From NCBI GenBank assembly GCA_944320295.1, contig CALUGY010000014.1:1-43493 (forward strand): a stretch of 43,493 nt of DNA, written 5' to 3'. The notes below the pieces were generated by a model. The model had not been told where the DNA came from, did not search any database, and was given only the letters and a program-made list of their open reading frames with translations. Each line of letters opens with the position of its first letter. Position 1 is the first letter of the stretch. Both the position numbers and the translations under genes were made by a program. This document shows positions 9,351 to 18,136 of this stretch, piece by piece. The DNA is from an uncultured Bacteroides sp. (GTDB lineage Bacteria > Bacteroidota > Bacteroidia > Bacteroidales > Bacteroidaceae).

Positions 9351-11021
9351 ATGTGTGGTATCGTCTCTATTTTCAACATCAAACAGCAAACGCCCGCACT
9401 AAGGCAAAAAGCATTGCAAATGAGTGGCAAGATTCGCCACCGTGGCCCCGACTGGAGCGGAATCTATTGCGGAGGCAGCGCCATATTAGCCCATGAGCGC
9501 TTGGCCATTGTAGACCCGGAGTCGGGAAGGCAGCCGCTCTTCAGTCCTGACAAGAAGCTTGTGTTGGCGGTCAACGGAGAGATTTACAATCACCAAGACA
9601 TACGCCGGCGTTATGCCGGAAAATACCCGTTCATGACCGGAAGCGATTGCGAGGTAATCCTGGCCTTGTATCGTGAGAAAGGCGACAGCTTCTTGGATGA
9701 ATTGGACGGGATATTCGCCTTTGCGCTATACGACGCCGAACGGGACGAGTACCTCATTGCACGCGACCCCGTCGGCGTAATCCCCCTTTACTTCGGGCGT
9801 GACGACGAAGGGCGGCTATACGTGGCAAGCGAACTGAAAGCCTTGGAAGGGCAAGGCGTCGTCCACTATGAGCCGTTTCCGCCGGGGCATCTCCTCACAA
9901 GCCGCGACCGCCAGCCGCGGAGGTACTACCGAAGAGACTGGTTCTGCTACGATAATGTAAAGGACAACCCAGCCGACACGGACGAGTTGCGCAACGCGCT
10001 GGAGGAGGCCGTGCAAAGGCAGATGATGAGCGACGTGCCCTATGGCGTGCTGCTGAGCGGAGGGTTGGACTCGTCCATCATTAGTGCCGTGACCCAGAAG
10101 TATGCCCCCAAGCGCATAGAGACCGGAGGGCGGGAGGAAGCCTGGTGGCCGCGCCTGCACTCCTTCGCCGTGGGGTTGCACGGCGCCCCCGACTTGGAGA
10201 AGGCCCGCCTGGTGGCCCGGCACATCGACACGGTGCACCACGAGATAAACTACACCCTGCAAGAGGGGCTCGACGCCCTTAGCGACGTGGTGTATTTCAC
10301 AGAGACATACGACGTGACCACCATTCGTGCCTCCACCCCGATGTACTTGTTGGCACGTGTCATAAAAAGCATGGGCATCAAGATGGTACTATCCGGCGAG
10401 GGTGCCGACGAGATATTCGGAGGATACCTCTACTTCCACAAGGCTCCCGACGCGCGCGCCTTCCACGAAGAGACCGTGCGCAAGCTCTCCAAACTGCACC
10501 TATATGACTGCCTGCGTGCCAACAAGAGCCTGGCCGCCTGGGGAGTCGAGGGGCGCGTACCGTTTCTCGACACGGCATTCCTCGACGTGGCCATGCGCCT
10601 CAACCCGGCGGCCAAGATGTGCCCCGGCAACACGATGGAAAAGAAGATTCTCCGCGAAGCGTTTGCCCCTCTTTTGCCAAGCGAAGTGGCATGGCGGCAG
10701 AAGGAACAGTTCTCCGACGGGGTAGGATACTCGTGGATCGACACCCTGAAACGCGTCGCCAGCGACAACGTAAGCGACGACGAGATGGCCCACGCCGCCG
10801 AACGCTTCCCCATCAACCCGCCGCGCAACAAGGAAGAATACTTCTACCGTACCCTCTTCGCCGCCCACTTCCCCAGCGACAGCGCGGCGGCCACGGTGCC
10901 CAGCGTACCCAGCGTGGCATGCAGCACGGCCGAAGCCTTGGCGTGGGACAAAGCCTTTGCCAACATGAACGACCCCAGCGGACGGGCCGTCAGCGGGGTG
11001 CACCAGCAGGCGTACGCATGA
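9351..11021 (+). CDS. asnB: Asparagine synthase (glutamine-hydrolysing)
   Basis: AsnB makes asparagine from aspartate, ATP and glutamine. The start at 9351 gives MCGIVSIFN, exposing Cys2 as the N-terminal amidotransferase nucleophile. An upstream in-frame ATG at 9279 would bury that cysteine and lies in the promoter, so it is rejected. The resulting 556 aa match the family. The glutaminase domain contains RHRGPDWSG and LAVNGEIYNH. The synthetase domain has the ATP-pyrophosphatase motif LLSGGLDSSIISAV near residue 235 and SGEGADEIFGGY near 350. It is divergent from dapF and close to glnN and gltB, so glutamine production and use are clustered. Confidence 0.96.
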   Translation: MCGIVSIFNIKQQTPALRQKALQMSGKIRHRGPDWSGIYCGGSAILAHERLAIVDPESGRQPLFSPDKKLVLAVNGEIYNHQDIRRRYAGKYPFMTGSDCEVILALYREKGDSFLDELDGIFAFALYDAERDEYLIARDPVGVIPLYFGRDDEGRLYVASELKALEGQGVVHYEPFPPGHLLTSRDRQPRRYYRRDWFCYDNVKDNPADTDELRNALEEAVQRQMMSDVPYGVLLSGGLDSSIISAVTQKYAPKRIETGGREEAWWPRLHSFAVGLHGAPDLEKARLVARHIDTVHHEINYTLQEGLDALSDVVYFTETYDVTTIRASTPMYLLARVIKSMGIKMVLSGEGADEIFGGYLYFHKAPDARAFHEETVRKLSKLHLYDCLRANKSLAAWGVEGRVPFLDTAFLDVAMRLNPAAKMCPGNTMEKKILREAFAPLLPSEVAWRQKEQFSDGVGYSWIDTLKRVASDNVSDDEMAHAAERFPINPPRNKEEYFYRTLFAAHFPSDSAAATVPSVPSVACSTAEALAWDKAFANMNDPSGRAVSGVHQQAYA

Positions 11022-11088
11022 CAAGCGCACTCCCGTTCCACACACCCCGCACCAAGGGGCGTCTTTGGCGTGAAACGGCGGCTGGAAG

Positions 11089-11190
11089 CGCAACATGTAC
11101 GGAGCGCAAGCGCAACGCGTTGCGAGCACGGGCGCAACACGTTCGGAGCACGCTCGCGACACGTTGCGGACAAACCCGCGACAAACACGC
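11089..11190. repeat. Palindrome array A2 (22-bp period), asnB-pepP gap
   Basis: Four clear cores start at 11091 (CAACATGTAC), 11113 (CAACGCGTTG), 11135 (CAACACGTTC) and 11157 (CGACACGTTG). A half-unit at 11179 (CGACAAACAC) keeps the exact 22-base register. The linkers are 12 bases and GC-rich. The array lies between asnB and pepP, both on the plus strand, and ends about 55-80 bases before the pepP -7 element. Confidence 0.9.
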
Positions 11191-11243
11191 CCCACAAGCC
11201 GCAGAAAAGGGGTGAAAACGGGCCGGCATATCCGTATTTATCG

Positions 11244-11251
11244 TATCTTTG
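11244..11251 (+). promoter_or_regulatory. -7 element of pepP
   Basis: TATCTTTG is an exact TAnnTTTG match 24 bases before the pepP ATG. No convincing -33 was seen; the sequence upstream is GC-rich. The array lies just upstream, so it is probably not in the pepP transcript unless asnB reads through. Confidence 0.55.
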
Positions 11252-11275
11252 TCGGAAGATAAGATGCAATAAATT

Positions 11276-13057
11276 ATGAAGCAAAACGACATCAGGCAGC
11301 GCATTGCGGCGCTGCGCGACTATATGCGGCGCGAGGGGCTGGCGGCGTTCATCATCCCCAGCAACGACCCGCACCAGAGCGAATACGTGGCCCCGCATTG
11401 GGAGGCACGCAAGTGGATTTCGGGCTTCACCGGCTCGGCGGGAACGGTGGTCGTGACGCTGGGCGAAGCCGGGTTGTGGACCGACTCGCGTTACTTCCTA
11501 CAAGCCGCCGACCAACTGCAAGGCAGCGGCATCGGCCTCTACAAGGAAGGGTTGCCGGGCACGCCAAGCATCGCACAATTCCTGAAGGAACGACTGAAAC
11601 CGGGCGAATGCGTGGGCGTGGACGGTAGCGTGTTTTCCGCCGCCCAAGCCCGGATGCTCGGCGAAGAGCTGCGTGGCGGGCCGGAAGTCTATGTGGTGGA
11701 CGACCCCTGGGACACGCTGTGGGCCACGCGGCCTGCCATGCCCCGCTCCCCCATCCTCATCTACCCGCTGCAATACGCCGGGCAAAGCTGCGCGGACAAG
11801 CTGGCCGCCATACGCCGCGACATGGCGGAAGAAGGCACGGACATGCTCCTGGTGAGCGCGCTGGACGAGATAGCCTGGACGACGAACCTCCGTGCGGCCG
11901 ACGTGCATTGCAACCCCGTGGTGGTGAGTTACCTCGCCGTAGAGCACAACACGGCCCACTTCTTCGTCGAGACGCAACGCGTGACCGACGAGCTGGCCGC
12001 TTACCTCTCGGCCAACGGCATCTGCACACATCCTTACAACGAACTGGGCACCTTCTTGAAATCCGCCCGGGGCCGCGTGCAAACAGACTTGAAAAAGACG
12101 AACTGCATGGCCCATGCCGCCCTGCAACAAAGCGGCGCGACGCTTGCAGACCGTCCCTCGCCCATCGCCCTGCTGAAGGCCGTGCGCAACGAAACCGAGC
12201 AGAAGGGGCTGCGCGAGGCCATGTTGCGCGACGGCATCGCCCTGGCAAAATTCCTGAAATGGCTGGACGAGGCGGTGCCCGCCGGCGAACAGACGGAGAT
12301 GAGCGTGGCGGAGGAACTCCGCAAGCTGCGGGCGGAGCAGCCGTTGTTCATGGGAGAAAGCTTCGACACCATAGCCGGATACAAGGAGCACGCGGCCATC
12401 GTGCACTACGAGGCCACTCCGGAAACCGACGCGGCGCTACGCCCCGAAGGCTTCCTGCTGCTCGACTCGGGCGCGCAATACCTGGACGGCACCACGGACA
12501 TCACCCGCACCATCGCCCTCGGCCCGCTGACCGACGAGGAGAAGCTGGACTACACGCTGGTACTGAAAGGCCACATCGCCCTGGCCCGTGCGGTATTTCC
12601 CGAAGGCACGCGCGGCGCGCAGCTCGACGCATTGGCCCGCATGCCGCTCTGGACGCACCGCATGAACTTCCTGCACGGCACGGGTCACGGCGTGGGACAT
12701 TTCCTGAACGTGCACGAAGGGCCCCAAAGCATCCGCATGAACGAGAACCCCGTGCCCATCCGCGCGGGCATGCTCACGTCCAACGAACCGGGCGTGTACA
12801 AGGCCGGCAGCCACGGTATCCGCACGGAAAACCTGCTGCTCGCCGTCCCGGCGGGCGAAGGGATGTTCGGCGGCTACCTGCAGTTCGACACCGTGACCCT
12901 CTGCCCCATCTGCAAGAAGGGCATCGTGAAGGAACTGCTGACGCAGGAGGAGCGGGAGTGGCTCGACGGCTACCACCGCCGCGTGTACAGCCTCATCGCC
13001 CCCCACCTCGACGCGGACGAGGAGGCATGGCTCCGCGAGGCTTGCCGTGCATTGTAG
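11276..13057 (+). CDS. pepP: Xaa-Pro aminopeptidase (M24 family)
   Basis: This 593-aa protein is a long-form aminopeptidase P. It has two N-terminal creatinase-like domains followed by a C-terminal pita-bread metallopeptidase domain from about residue 300. The expected dinuclear-metal ligands are visible: Asp in LLLDSGAQY and in DGTTDITRT, His in GTGHGVGHFL, and Glu in SNEPGVY and GIRTENLL. It removes N-terminal residues preceding proline from peptides. No signal peptide is seen, so it is likely cytoplasmic. A gamma-carbonic anhydrase gene follows 58 bases downstream on the same strand. Confidence 0.93.
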   Translation: MKQNDIRQRIAALRDYMRREGLAAFIIPSNDPHQSEYVAPHWEARKWISGFTGSAGTVVVTLGEAGLWTDSRYFLQAADQLQGSGIGLYKEGLPGTPSIAQFLKERLKPGECVGVDGSVFSAAQARMLGEELRGGPEVYVVDDPWDTLWATRPAMPRSPILIYPLQYAGQSCADKLAAIRRDMAEEGTDMLLVSALDEIAWTTNLRAADVHCNPVVVSYLAVEHNTAHFFVETQRVTDELAAYLSANGICTHPYNELGTFLKSARGRVQTDLKKTNCMAHAALQQSGATLADRPSPIALLKAVRNETEQKGLREAMLRDGIALAKFLKWLDEAVPAGEQTEMSVAEELRKLRAEQPLFMGESFDTIAGYKEHAAIVHYEATPETDAALRPEGFLLLDSGAQYLDGTTDITRTIALGPLTDEEKLDYTLVLKGHIALARAVFPEGTRGAQLDALARMPLWTHRMNFLHGTGHGVGHFLNVHEGPQSIRMNENPVPIRAGMLTSNEPGVYKAGSHGIRTENLLLAVPAGEGMFGGYLQFDTVTLCPICKKGIVKELLTQEEREWLDGYHRRVYSLIAPHLDADEEAWLREACRAL

Positions 13058-13115
13058 CGCACGGCCGCAAGAGGATTATCTCATCACATACAATATCTAT
13101 AATAAGAATACATCT

Positions 13116-13628
13116 ATGGCACTCATCAAATCAGTAAGAGGCTTCACGCCCGAAATAGGCGAGAACTGTTTCCTGGCAGACAATGCCACCATCATAGGCG
13201 ACGTGGTAATGGGCCGCGACTGCAGCGTGTGGTTCAACACCGTGCTGCGCGGCGACGTCAACTCCATCAGGATAGGCAACGGGGTGAACATACAGGACGG
13301 GAGCGTGCTCCATACGCTCTACGAGAAATCGACCATCGAGATAGGCGACCACGTGTCCATCGGCCACAACGTCACCATACACGGCGCCACGGTCAAGGAC
13401 TACGCGCTGGTGGGCATGGGGGCCACCATCCTGGACCACGCCGTGGTGGGCGAGGGGGCCATCGTGGCCGCGGGGTCGTTGGTGCTGAGCAACACGGTCA
13501 TCGAGCCGGGCAGCATCTGGGGCGGCGTTCCCGCCAAGTTCATCAAGAAGGTGGACCCCGAGCAGGCCAAGGAGCTGAACCAGAAGATAGCGCACAACTA
13601 CCTGATGTACTCCAGCTGGTACAAGTGA
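13116..13628 (+). CDS. Gamma-carbonic anhydrase family protein
   Basis: This 170-aa left-handed beta-helix protein is built from hexapeptide repeats ([IV]GD.. and similar). Histidines in SVLHTLYE and in SIGHNVTIHGATV are in the positions that bind the trimer's metal in gamma-class carbonic anhydrases and the YrdA/PaaY group. The start at 13116 (MALIKSVRGFTPEIGENCF) matches the family. An upstream in-frame ATG at 13047 would overlap the pepP 3' end and is unlikely. Whether it hydrates CO2 or is an inactive relative cannot be told. It is followed by a composite palindrome array and faces the ABC transporter gene. Confidence 0.9.
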   Translation: MALIKSVRGFTPEIGENCFLADNATIIGDVVMGRDCSVWFNTVLRGDVNSIRIGNGVNIQDGSVLHTLYEKSTIEIGDHVSIGHNVTIHGATVKDYALVGMGATILDHAVVGEGAIVAAGSLVLSNTVIEPGSIWGGVPAKFIKKVDPEQAKELNQKIAHNYLMYSSWYK

Positions 13629-13674
13629 CGGGCCCTCGACCCGGCGGCCCGCACGCCTTAGGCTTACAGGAAAC

Positions 13675-13872
13675 GCCGCCCCGGTCTGCATAAAATCGAG
13701 ACCCCGGTCTCGACGTGATTGAGACTACGGTCTCGACAAGCTTGAGACCCCGGTCTCGATGAGTGTGAGAACCCGGTCTCGATTTCACCTCCGTATTGGT
13801 CGCAGTTTTACCTTCACCATGGTCACGGCAAGGTCGTCACCATGGTCATGATAAAGTCGTCACCATGGTCGC
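13675..13872. repeat. Composite palindrome array C/D with a 23-bp register
   Basis: Nine palindrome axes lie at 13681.5, 13704.5, 13727.5, 13750.5, 13773.5, 13796.5, 13819.5, 13842.5 and 13865.5, each exactly 23 bases apart. Axes two to five carry GAGACC-NN-GGTCTC (type C); axis one is a degenerate half-match. Axes seven to nine carry CACCATGGTC (type D); axis six (CGTATTGGTC) is intermediate. Both types share ACC-NN-GGT. The array fills the convergent gap between the carbonic-anhydrase-like gene and the ABC exporter. Confidence 0.92.
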
Positions 13873-13880
13873 GTTTTCCG

Positions 13881-13966
13881 CCCCTCCAAGGGGAGGGATA
13901 CACATTATATATATTATATAGGAAAGCGCCCCCGCATGCACAGAGTCCCCTCCCCTTAGGGGGAGG
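13881..13966. terminator. Inverted-repeat pair between convergent genes, possible terminator
   Basis: CCCCTCCAAGGGGAGGG (13881-13897) and CCCTCCCCTTAGGGGG (13948-13963) are near-perfect reverse complements of each other, about 50 bases apart. Each can also form its own small hairpin. An AT-rich stretch (tatatatattatata) lies between them. The position just after the ABC-exporter stop fits a termination or mRNA-end role, but neither stem is followed by a clear T-run. Confidence 0.35.
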
Positions 13967-13969
13967 AGC

Positions 13970-15808
13970 TTACAGCGACTGCATGTCGTTCAGCTTCTTG
14001 TAGTAGCCGTTCAGGGCGATGAGCTCTTCGTGCGTGCCGCGCTCCACAATCTCCCCTTCGTACAACACGCATATCTCGTCCGCGTTCTTGATGGTGCTCA
14101 GGCGGTGGGCAATGGCGATGGTGGTGCGCGACTTCATCAGCCGCTCCAGGGCCTCCTGCACCAGGCGCTCGCTCTCCGTGTCAAGGGCCGACGTGGCCTC
14201 GTCTAGTATCAAGATGGGCGGGTTCTTCAAGATGGCGCGGGCTATGCTCACGCGCTGGCGTTGCCCGCCGGACAGGCGTCCGCCGCGGTCGCCTATCATG
14301 GTGTCGTAGCCCTTCTCCGTCTCCATGATGAAGTCGTGGGCATTGGCTATCTTGGCCGCCTCTATCACCTGCTCCATGGTGGCGTTCTCCACGCCGAAGG
14401 TGATGTTGTTGTAGAAGGTGTCGTTAAAGAGGATGGCCTCCTGGTTGACGTTGCCTATGAGCGAACGCAGGCTGTGTATCGACACGTCCTTCACGTTCTT
14501 CCCGTCGATGAGCAGCTCGCCCTGCTGCACGTCGTGATAGCGGGGCACGAGGTCCACCATGGTGGACTTTCCCGAGCCGGACTGCCCCACCAGGGCGATG
14601 GTCTTCCCCTTCGGCACCGTCAGGTTGATGTGCTTCAGCACGGGCCGTCCCTCCGTATAACAGAAGCTGACGTCGCGGAACTCGATGCTGTGCTCGAAGT
14701 TCTCCAGCGGAAGCGGGTGTGCGGGTTCCTTGATGTGGTTCTCTGCCTTAAGTATCATGTCGATGCGGTCCATGCTGGCCAAGCCCAACGGCACGTTATA
14801 GAAGGCTTTGGAGAACTCCTTCAGCGGGTTTATGATGCTGTAGAGTATGACAAGGTAGAAGATGAACGTGGCCGCGTCCATGGGTGCGTAGGTGCTGTTC
14901 AGGATGAGCGCCCCACCGAACCATAATACGATGACGATGACGCACGTACCGAGGAACTCGCTCATGGGGTGCGCGGAGCTTTGCCGTATGACCATGGCGT
15001 TCATGGCGTCGCGGAAGTCGTTGTTGGTCTTCGAGAAGCGGGCCGACATCTTCTTCTCGGCAATGAATGCCTTGATGACGCGCAGGCCGCCGAGCGTCTC
15101 GTCCAACTGCGACATGATATCCCCCCACTGTGCCTGTGCCACGGACGACTGCCGCTTGAGCTTGCGGCTCACGGTGCCCATCACCCACCCGGCCAACGGC
15201 AACACCACAATGACGAACAGCGTCATTTGCCAGCTGATGGTGAACAGAGTGGAGAAGTAAATGACCAACGCGATGGGGTTGCGCAGCAGCATGTCTATGG
15301 AGCTGGTGAGCGAGTTCTCCACCGCCGTCACGTCCGCACTCATGCGGGCGATGATGTCGCCCTTGCGCTCTTCGGAAAAGAAGCTCAGCGGCAGGGACAA
15401 CACCTTGTTGTACACCTGTATGCGGATGTCGCGCACAATACCCGTGCGCAGCGGCACCATCACAGCTGAAGAGGCGAAGTATCCGGCAGTCTTCAGCAAG
15501 GTCATCAGCACCAGTATGCCACCCATCATCACCAGCGTCAGGAAGGCGCCGTGCTCCGAGATGAAGTTGCCTATCCACCAATAGGCATTGTTTATCAACA
15601 CGTCCTTGTCTATGTGCGACCAGTCCACGGGCTGGTACTCATAGACCTTGGTATCTATCTTGAACAAGATGTTCAGTATGGGGATGATGGCCGCGAAGGA
15701 AAACACGTTGAGCCATTGCGACACGAAATTCAGGATGACAGCCCACGTCACATATTTGCGGTAGGGCTTGATGTAACGTCCCAAGAGGGAGAAGAATTGT
15801 TTCAGCAT
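13970..15808 (-). CDS. MsbA-like ABC exporter (fused membrane and ATPase domains)
   Basis: This 612-aa half-transporter carries an N-terminal six-helix exporter domain (about residues 20-330) and a C-terminal ATPase. It shows Walker A GQSGSGKST, signature LSGGQRQR, Walker B ILILDEATSALD and the H-loop AIAHRLST. Proteins of this type flip lipid-linked substrates such as lipid A-core across the inner membrane. The start is set at 15808 (MLKQFFSLLGRY), because an in-frame ATG at 15835 lies inside the -7 element. It follows a run of glycosyltransferase genes on the same strand, which supports a lipid-glycan substrate, but a drug-export role is not excluded. It can be transcribed from its own promoter. 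Confidence 0.9.
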   Translation of the reverse strand: MLKQFFSLLGRYIKPYRKYVTWAVILNFVSQWLNVFSFAAIIPILNILFKIDTKVYEYQPVDWSHIDKDVLINNAYWWIGNFISEHGAFLTLVMMGGILVLMTLLKTAGYFASSAVMVPLRTGIVRDIRIQVYNKVLSLPLSFFSEERKGDIIARMSADVTAVENSLTSSIDMLLRNPIALVIYFSTLFTISWQMTLFVIVVLPLAGWVMGTVSRKLKRQSSVAQAQWGDIMSQLDETLGGLRVIKAFIAEKKMSARFSKTNNDFRDAMNAMVIRQSSAHPMSEFLGTCVIVIVLWFGGALILNSTYAPMDAATFIFYLVILYSIINPLKEFSKAFYNVPLGLASMDRIDMILKAENHIKEPAHPLPLENFEHSIEFRDVSFCYTEGRPVLKHINLTVPKGKTIALVGQSGSGKSTMVDLVPRYHDVQQGELLIDGKNVKDVSIHSLRSLIGNVNQEAILFNDTFYNNITFGVENATMEQVIEAAKIANAHDFIMETEKGYDTMIGDRGGRLSGGQRQRVSIARAILKNPPILILDEATSALDTESERLVQEALERLMKSRTTIAIAHRLSTIKNADEICVLYEGEIVERGTHEELIALNGYYKKLNDMQSL

Positions 15809-15832
15809 AACAGTCTGTTGAATAACGGGGTG

Positions 15833-15863
15833 CAAAGATACGAAAAACGGTCAAGAACGCAAT
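15833..15863 (-). promoter_or_regulatory. Promoter of the ABC exporter gene
   Basis: On the minus strand ATTG (15860-15863) and TATCTTTG (15833-15840) are separated by exactly 19 bases. The promoter overlaps the 3' end of the upstream glycosyltransferase gene, so the exporter need not depend on the glycan operon. Confidence 0.7.
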
Positions 15864-18103
15864 GCCTCATGGTAGACTTCGATGTAGCGGCGAGCCGTGA
15901 CGCGAATGTCGAACTTACCCACGACATCTGGCACGCGGGCCTTCAAGCGGGCATACAAAACCTCGTCGGTAGCAAGCTCACGAATATGCCCGGCCAATAC
16001 GTCAACCGGTATCTGCCCGTCTGCAAGACTGAACACGACACCTGCCAATTGCCCGGAAGCATCAGACAGCATGTTGTTCACTTCCCCTACATCGCTGGCC
16101 AGGACAGGAACACCGCACATCAGGCACTCTATCAGTACCAACGGGAAGCTCTCTCCCTTGAAGCGCGAAGGAAGTAAACCGAGGTCAGACATCGCAAAGA
16201 AGCTCCGCACATCGCTCCGCCGCCCCAACAAATGGATATACGGCGGCAATGTCTCATCCTTCAGTCGGTCATAACACTTACCGTCGCCAAGCAACAACAG
16301 ATGGATAGGACGATTCACAGACGCACGCGCCTGTTCAACCGCCTCGATGGCCTCCAGCCAACCTTTCTCAAACAGGGCACGGCTGGCCAACGTCACACAA
16401 AATGCATCAGGCTCTATTCCGAAGTCGGCCCGCTGTTGCGGAACTACCGGTTCCATAGGCAAACCATTGCCTATCTTGCGCAGGCGGATGCTGTCACGGA
16501 CGTGCTGCAAAGGCAGCAAGTTCTTGTCTGCAATATAGACGAAGGTGGAACAGCTGGGCAACACAGTCTGTAGGATATTCGCCAAGTCTTCTTTTTTAAC
16601 GGACTCGTACATACCGTGCAGCGTAATGATATGCTTGCAGCGCCCTTCCTTATTACCGATGACCGTCCCTACTGCGCGGTCAGTACATCCCTCGTGCGTA
16701 TGAATTATTTCCGCACCAAGGCATTCGAGCACGCTTTTCAGATGCAAGATGCTGTTCAGTTCGACCAAAGGGATGCCTGCATCCAGCTTTTGGCGGATGC
16801 CCATATCGCATGGCGCGTTGCGGAAGTCGATATAGGTCACGGCCAGTCCCTGCCTTTTTAATTCATTGGCCAGATAAATAGGGAACACCTCTCCACCGCC
16901 CTGCGTCAAGGCATAGCCGCAAACCACGACATTAGGCTCACGCTTACGGGCCTCCCCGGCCAATCGGTCGAGGTCATATATACCATCTACTACAGCTGCA
17001 TCCTCCGTATGGTGGCGCGAACGGTAATGCTGCCGCAAATTTTCCCGGACGCTTTCGAACACGGACAAGTCTACTGCATAATGGCTGGCTACGAAACAAG
17101 AAATACGGAAGGCCTCGCTATAGTAGTCCAACGTATCTTGCACCTTAAGCGAGGTGCTACCAGCATGCACGCGATAGTAATTGGTAACGTGAGGCATGTA
17201 GCAAACGGCCCCGCCGCGAATCAGCCATAAGTAGAACAACCAGTCGCCGCACAGGGACATGTTTTCCCATATAGACGTAACTTCCTCGGGGATGTTGCCG
17301 ATGTTGCGAAACACGGCGCTGCTCACGTTGGGTATCACATTCTTTATGGCAAACGCACGTGCCACCAGCTCGTGCGCAGTCGCGACAAACGGTTTTGTCC
17401 ATGTGAAAGGCAGGTCGCGTAAGTATTTCTCCTGTGTCCATATTTTCTTTCCGCCCTTCATGAACACGCTCCTGGCAAAAGCTATCATTACCGATTGGCG
17501 CGACAGCCCTTTGAGCAGTTCCTCCAAGAAGTTCTCGTCGCAATAGTCATCGCTCTCCGCAATCCACACATAGGCACCACGGGCCAGCGACAATCCCTTG
17601 TTCCATTGGCGGAATACCTTACCCGAATTGGTCTCGCTCACCACAAGCCGGGTCTTGTCGGGATATTTGGCGGCATACTCCTCCAATATCCCTACGCTGC
17701 CGTCCGAAGAGGCGTCGTCCAGCAAGATGACCTCGATGTGTTCGTACGTCTGACGGTAAACGGACTCCAGGCGTTGGCGCAAGTAAGGCGCGTGGTTATA
17801 GTTGGGAACAATAACGCTGACCAACGGGCATTCGGCTTGTACCAACGGTAAATCGGCAGCATCGAAACGGCCGCCATCCACCTTATAGCAAGCGTCGTGC
17901 ACGGATAAAGGCCGCGTAAAGTCAAAGAACTTCAGCCAGGTTGTTTTCACTCCTGCACCCGACTTCACCCGCTTAAACACCGTCAAGCCGAAGAGTTTCC
18001 GCTTCTCGACTATGCGCAAGCTACCCGAGGACAACTTCTTACAATACACCCACGACAATAACTTGCCAGCTAATTTTCCCATATCTTTTCTCTGTCCTGT
18101 CAT
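15851..18103 (-). CDS. Bifunctional GT2-GT4 glycosyltransferase fusion
   Basis: This 750-aa protein joins two transferase folds. Residues about 93-330 form a GT-A family 2 domain, with PLVSVIVPNYNHAPYLRQR, DDASSDGS and the metal-binding AESDDY. Residues about 395-745 form a GT-B family 4 domain, with a GGGE loop near the start and the nucleotide-sugar motif GESFPLVLIECLMCGVPVLA near 660. One polypeptide probably adds two successive sugars to a surface glycan in the cytoplasm. An alternative start at 18079 (MGKLAGK) is possible. It lies 33 bases downstream of a GT2 gene whose N-terminus is very similar to its own GT2 half, which suggests duplication. Acceptor and sugar cannot be predicted. Confidence 0.88.
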   Translation of the reverse strand: MTGQRKDMGKLAGKLLSWVYCKKLSSGSLRIVEKRKLFGLTVFKRVKSGAGVKTTWLKFFDFTRPLSVHDACYKVDGGRFDAADLPLVQAECPLVSVIVPNYNHAPYLRQRLESVYRQTYEHIEVILLDDASSDGSVGILEEYAAKYPDKTRLVVSETNSGKVFRQWNKGLSLARGAYVWIAESDDYCDENFLEELLKGLSRQSVMIAFARSVFMKGGKKIWTQEKYLRDLPFTWTKPFVATAHELVARAFAIKNVIPNVSSAVFRNIGNIPEEVTSIWENMSLCGDWLFYLWLIRGGAVCYMPHVTNYYRVHAGSTSLKVQDTLDYYSEAFRISCFVASHYAVDLSVFESVRENLRQHYRSRHHTEDAAVVDGIYDLDRLAGEARKREPNVVVCGYALTQGGGEVFPIYLANELKRQGLAVTYIDFRNAPCDMGIRQKLDAGIPLVELNSILHLKSVLECLGAEIIHTHEGCTDRAVGTVIGNKEGRCKHIITLHGMYESVKKEDLANILQTVLPSCSTFVYIADKNLLPLQHVRDSIRLRKIGNGLPMEPVVPQQRADFGIEPDAFCVTLASRALFEKGWLEAIEAVEQARASVNRPIHLLLLGDGKCYDRLKDETLPPYIHLLGRRSDVRSFFAMSDLGLLPSRFKGESFPLVLIECLMCGVPVLASDVGEVNNMLSDASGQLAGVVFSLADGQIPVDVLAGHIRELATDEVLYARLKARVPDVVGKFDIRVTARRYIEVYHEALRS

Positions 18104-18136
18104 TATACATTATGTTTTCTATTTCTTCGCCTTGCC

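Noticed and set aside
13675-13872. CRISPR array
   Set aside because: The period is only 22-23 bases with the palindrome filling most of it, there are no unique spacers, unit counts are low and no cas genes are present. The same holds for the other arrays.
13902-13920. AT dinucleotide run between inverted repeats
   Set aside because: A short low-complexity stretch in a gene-end gap. No function can be supported.
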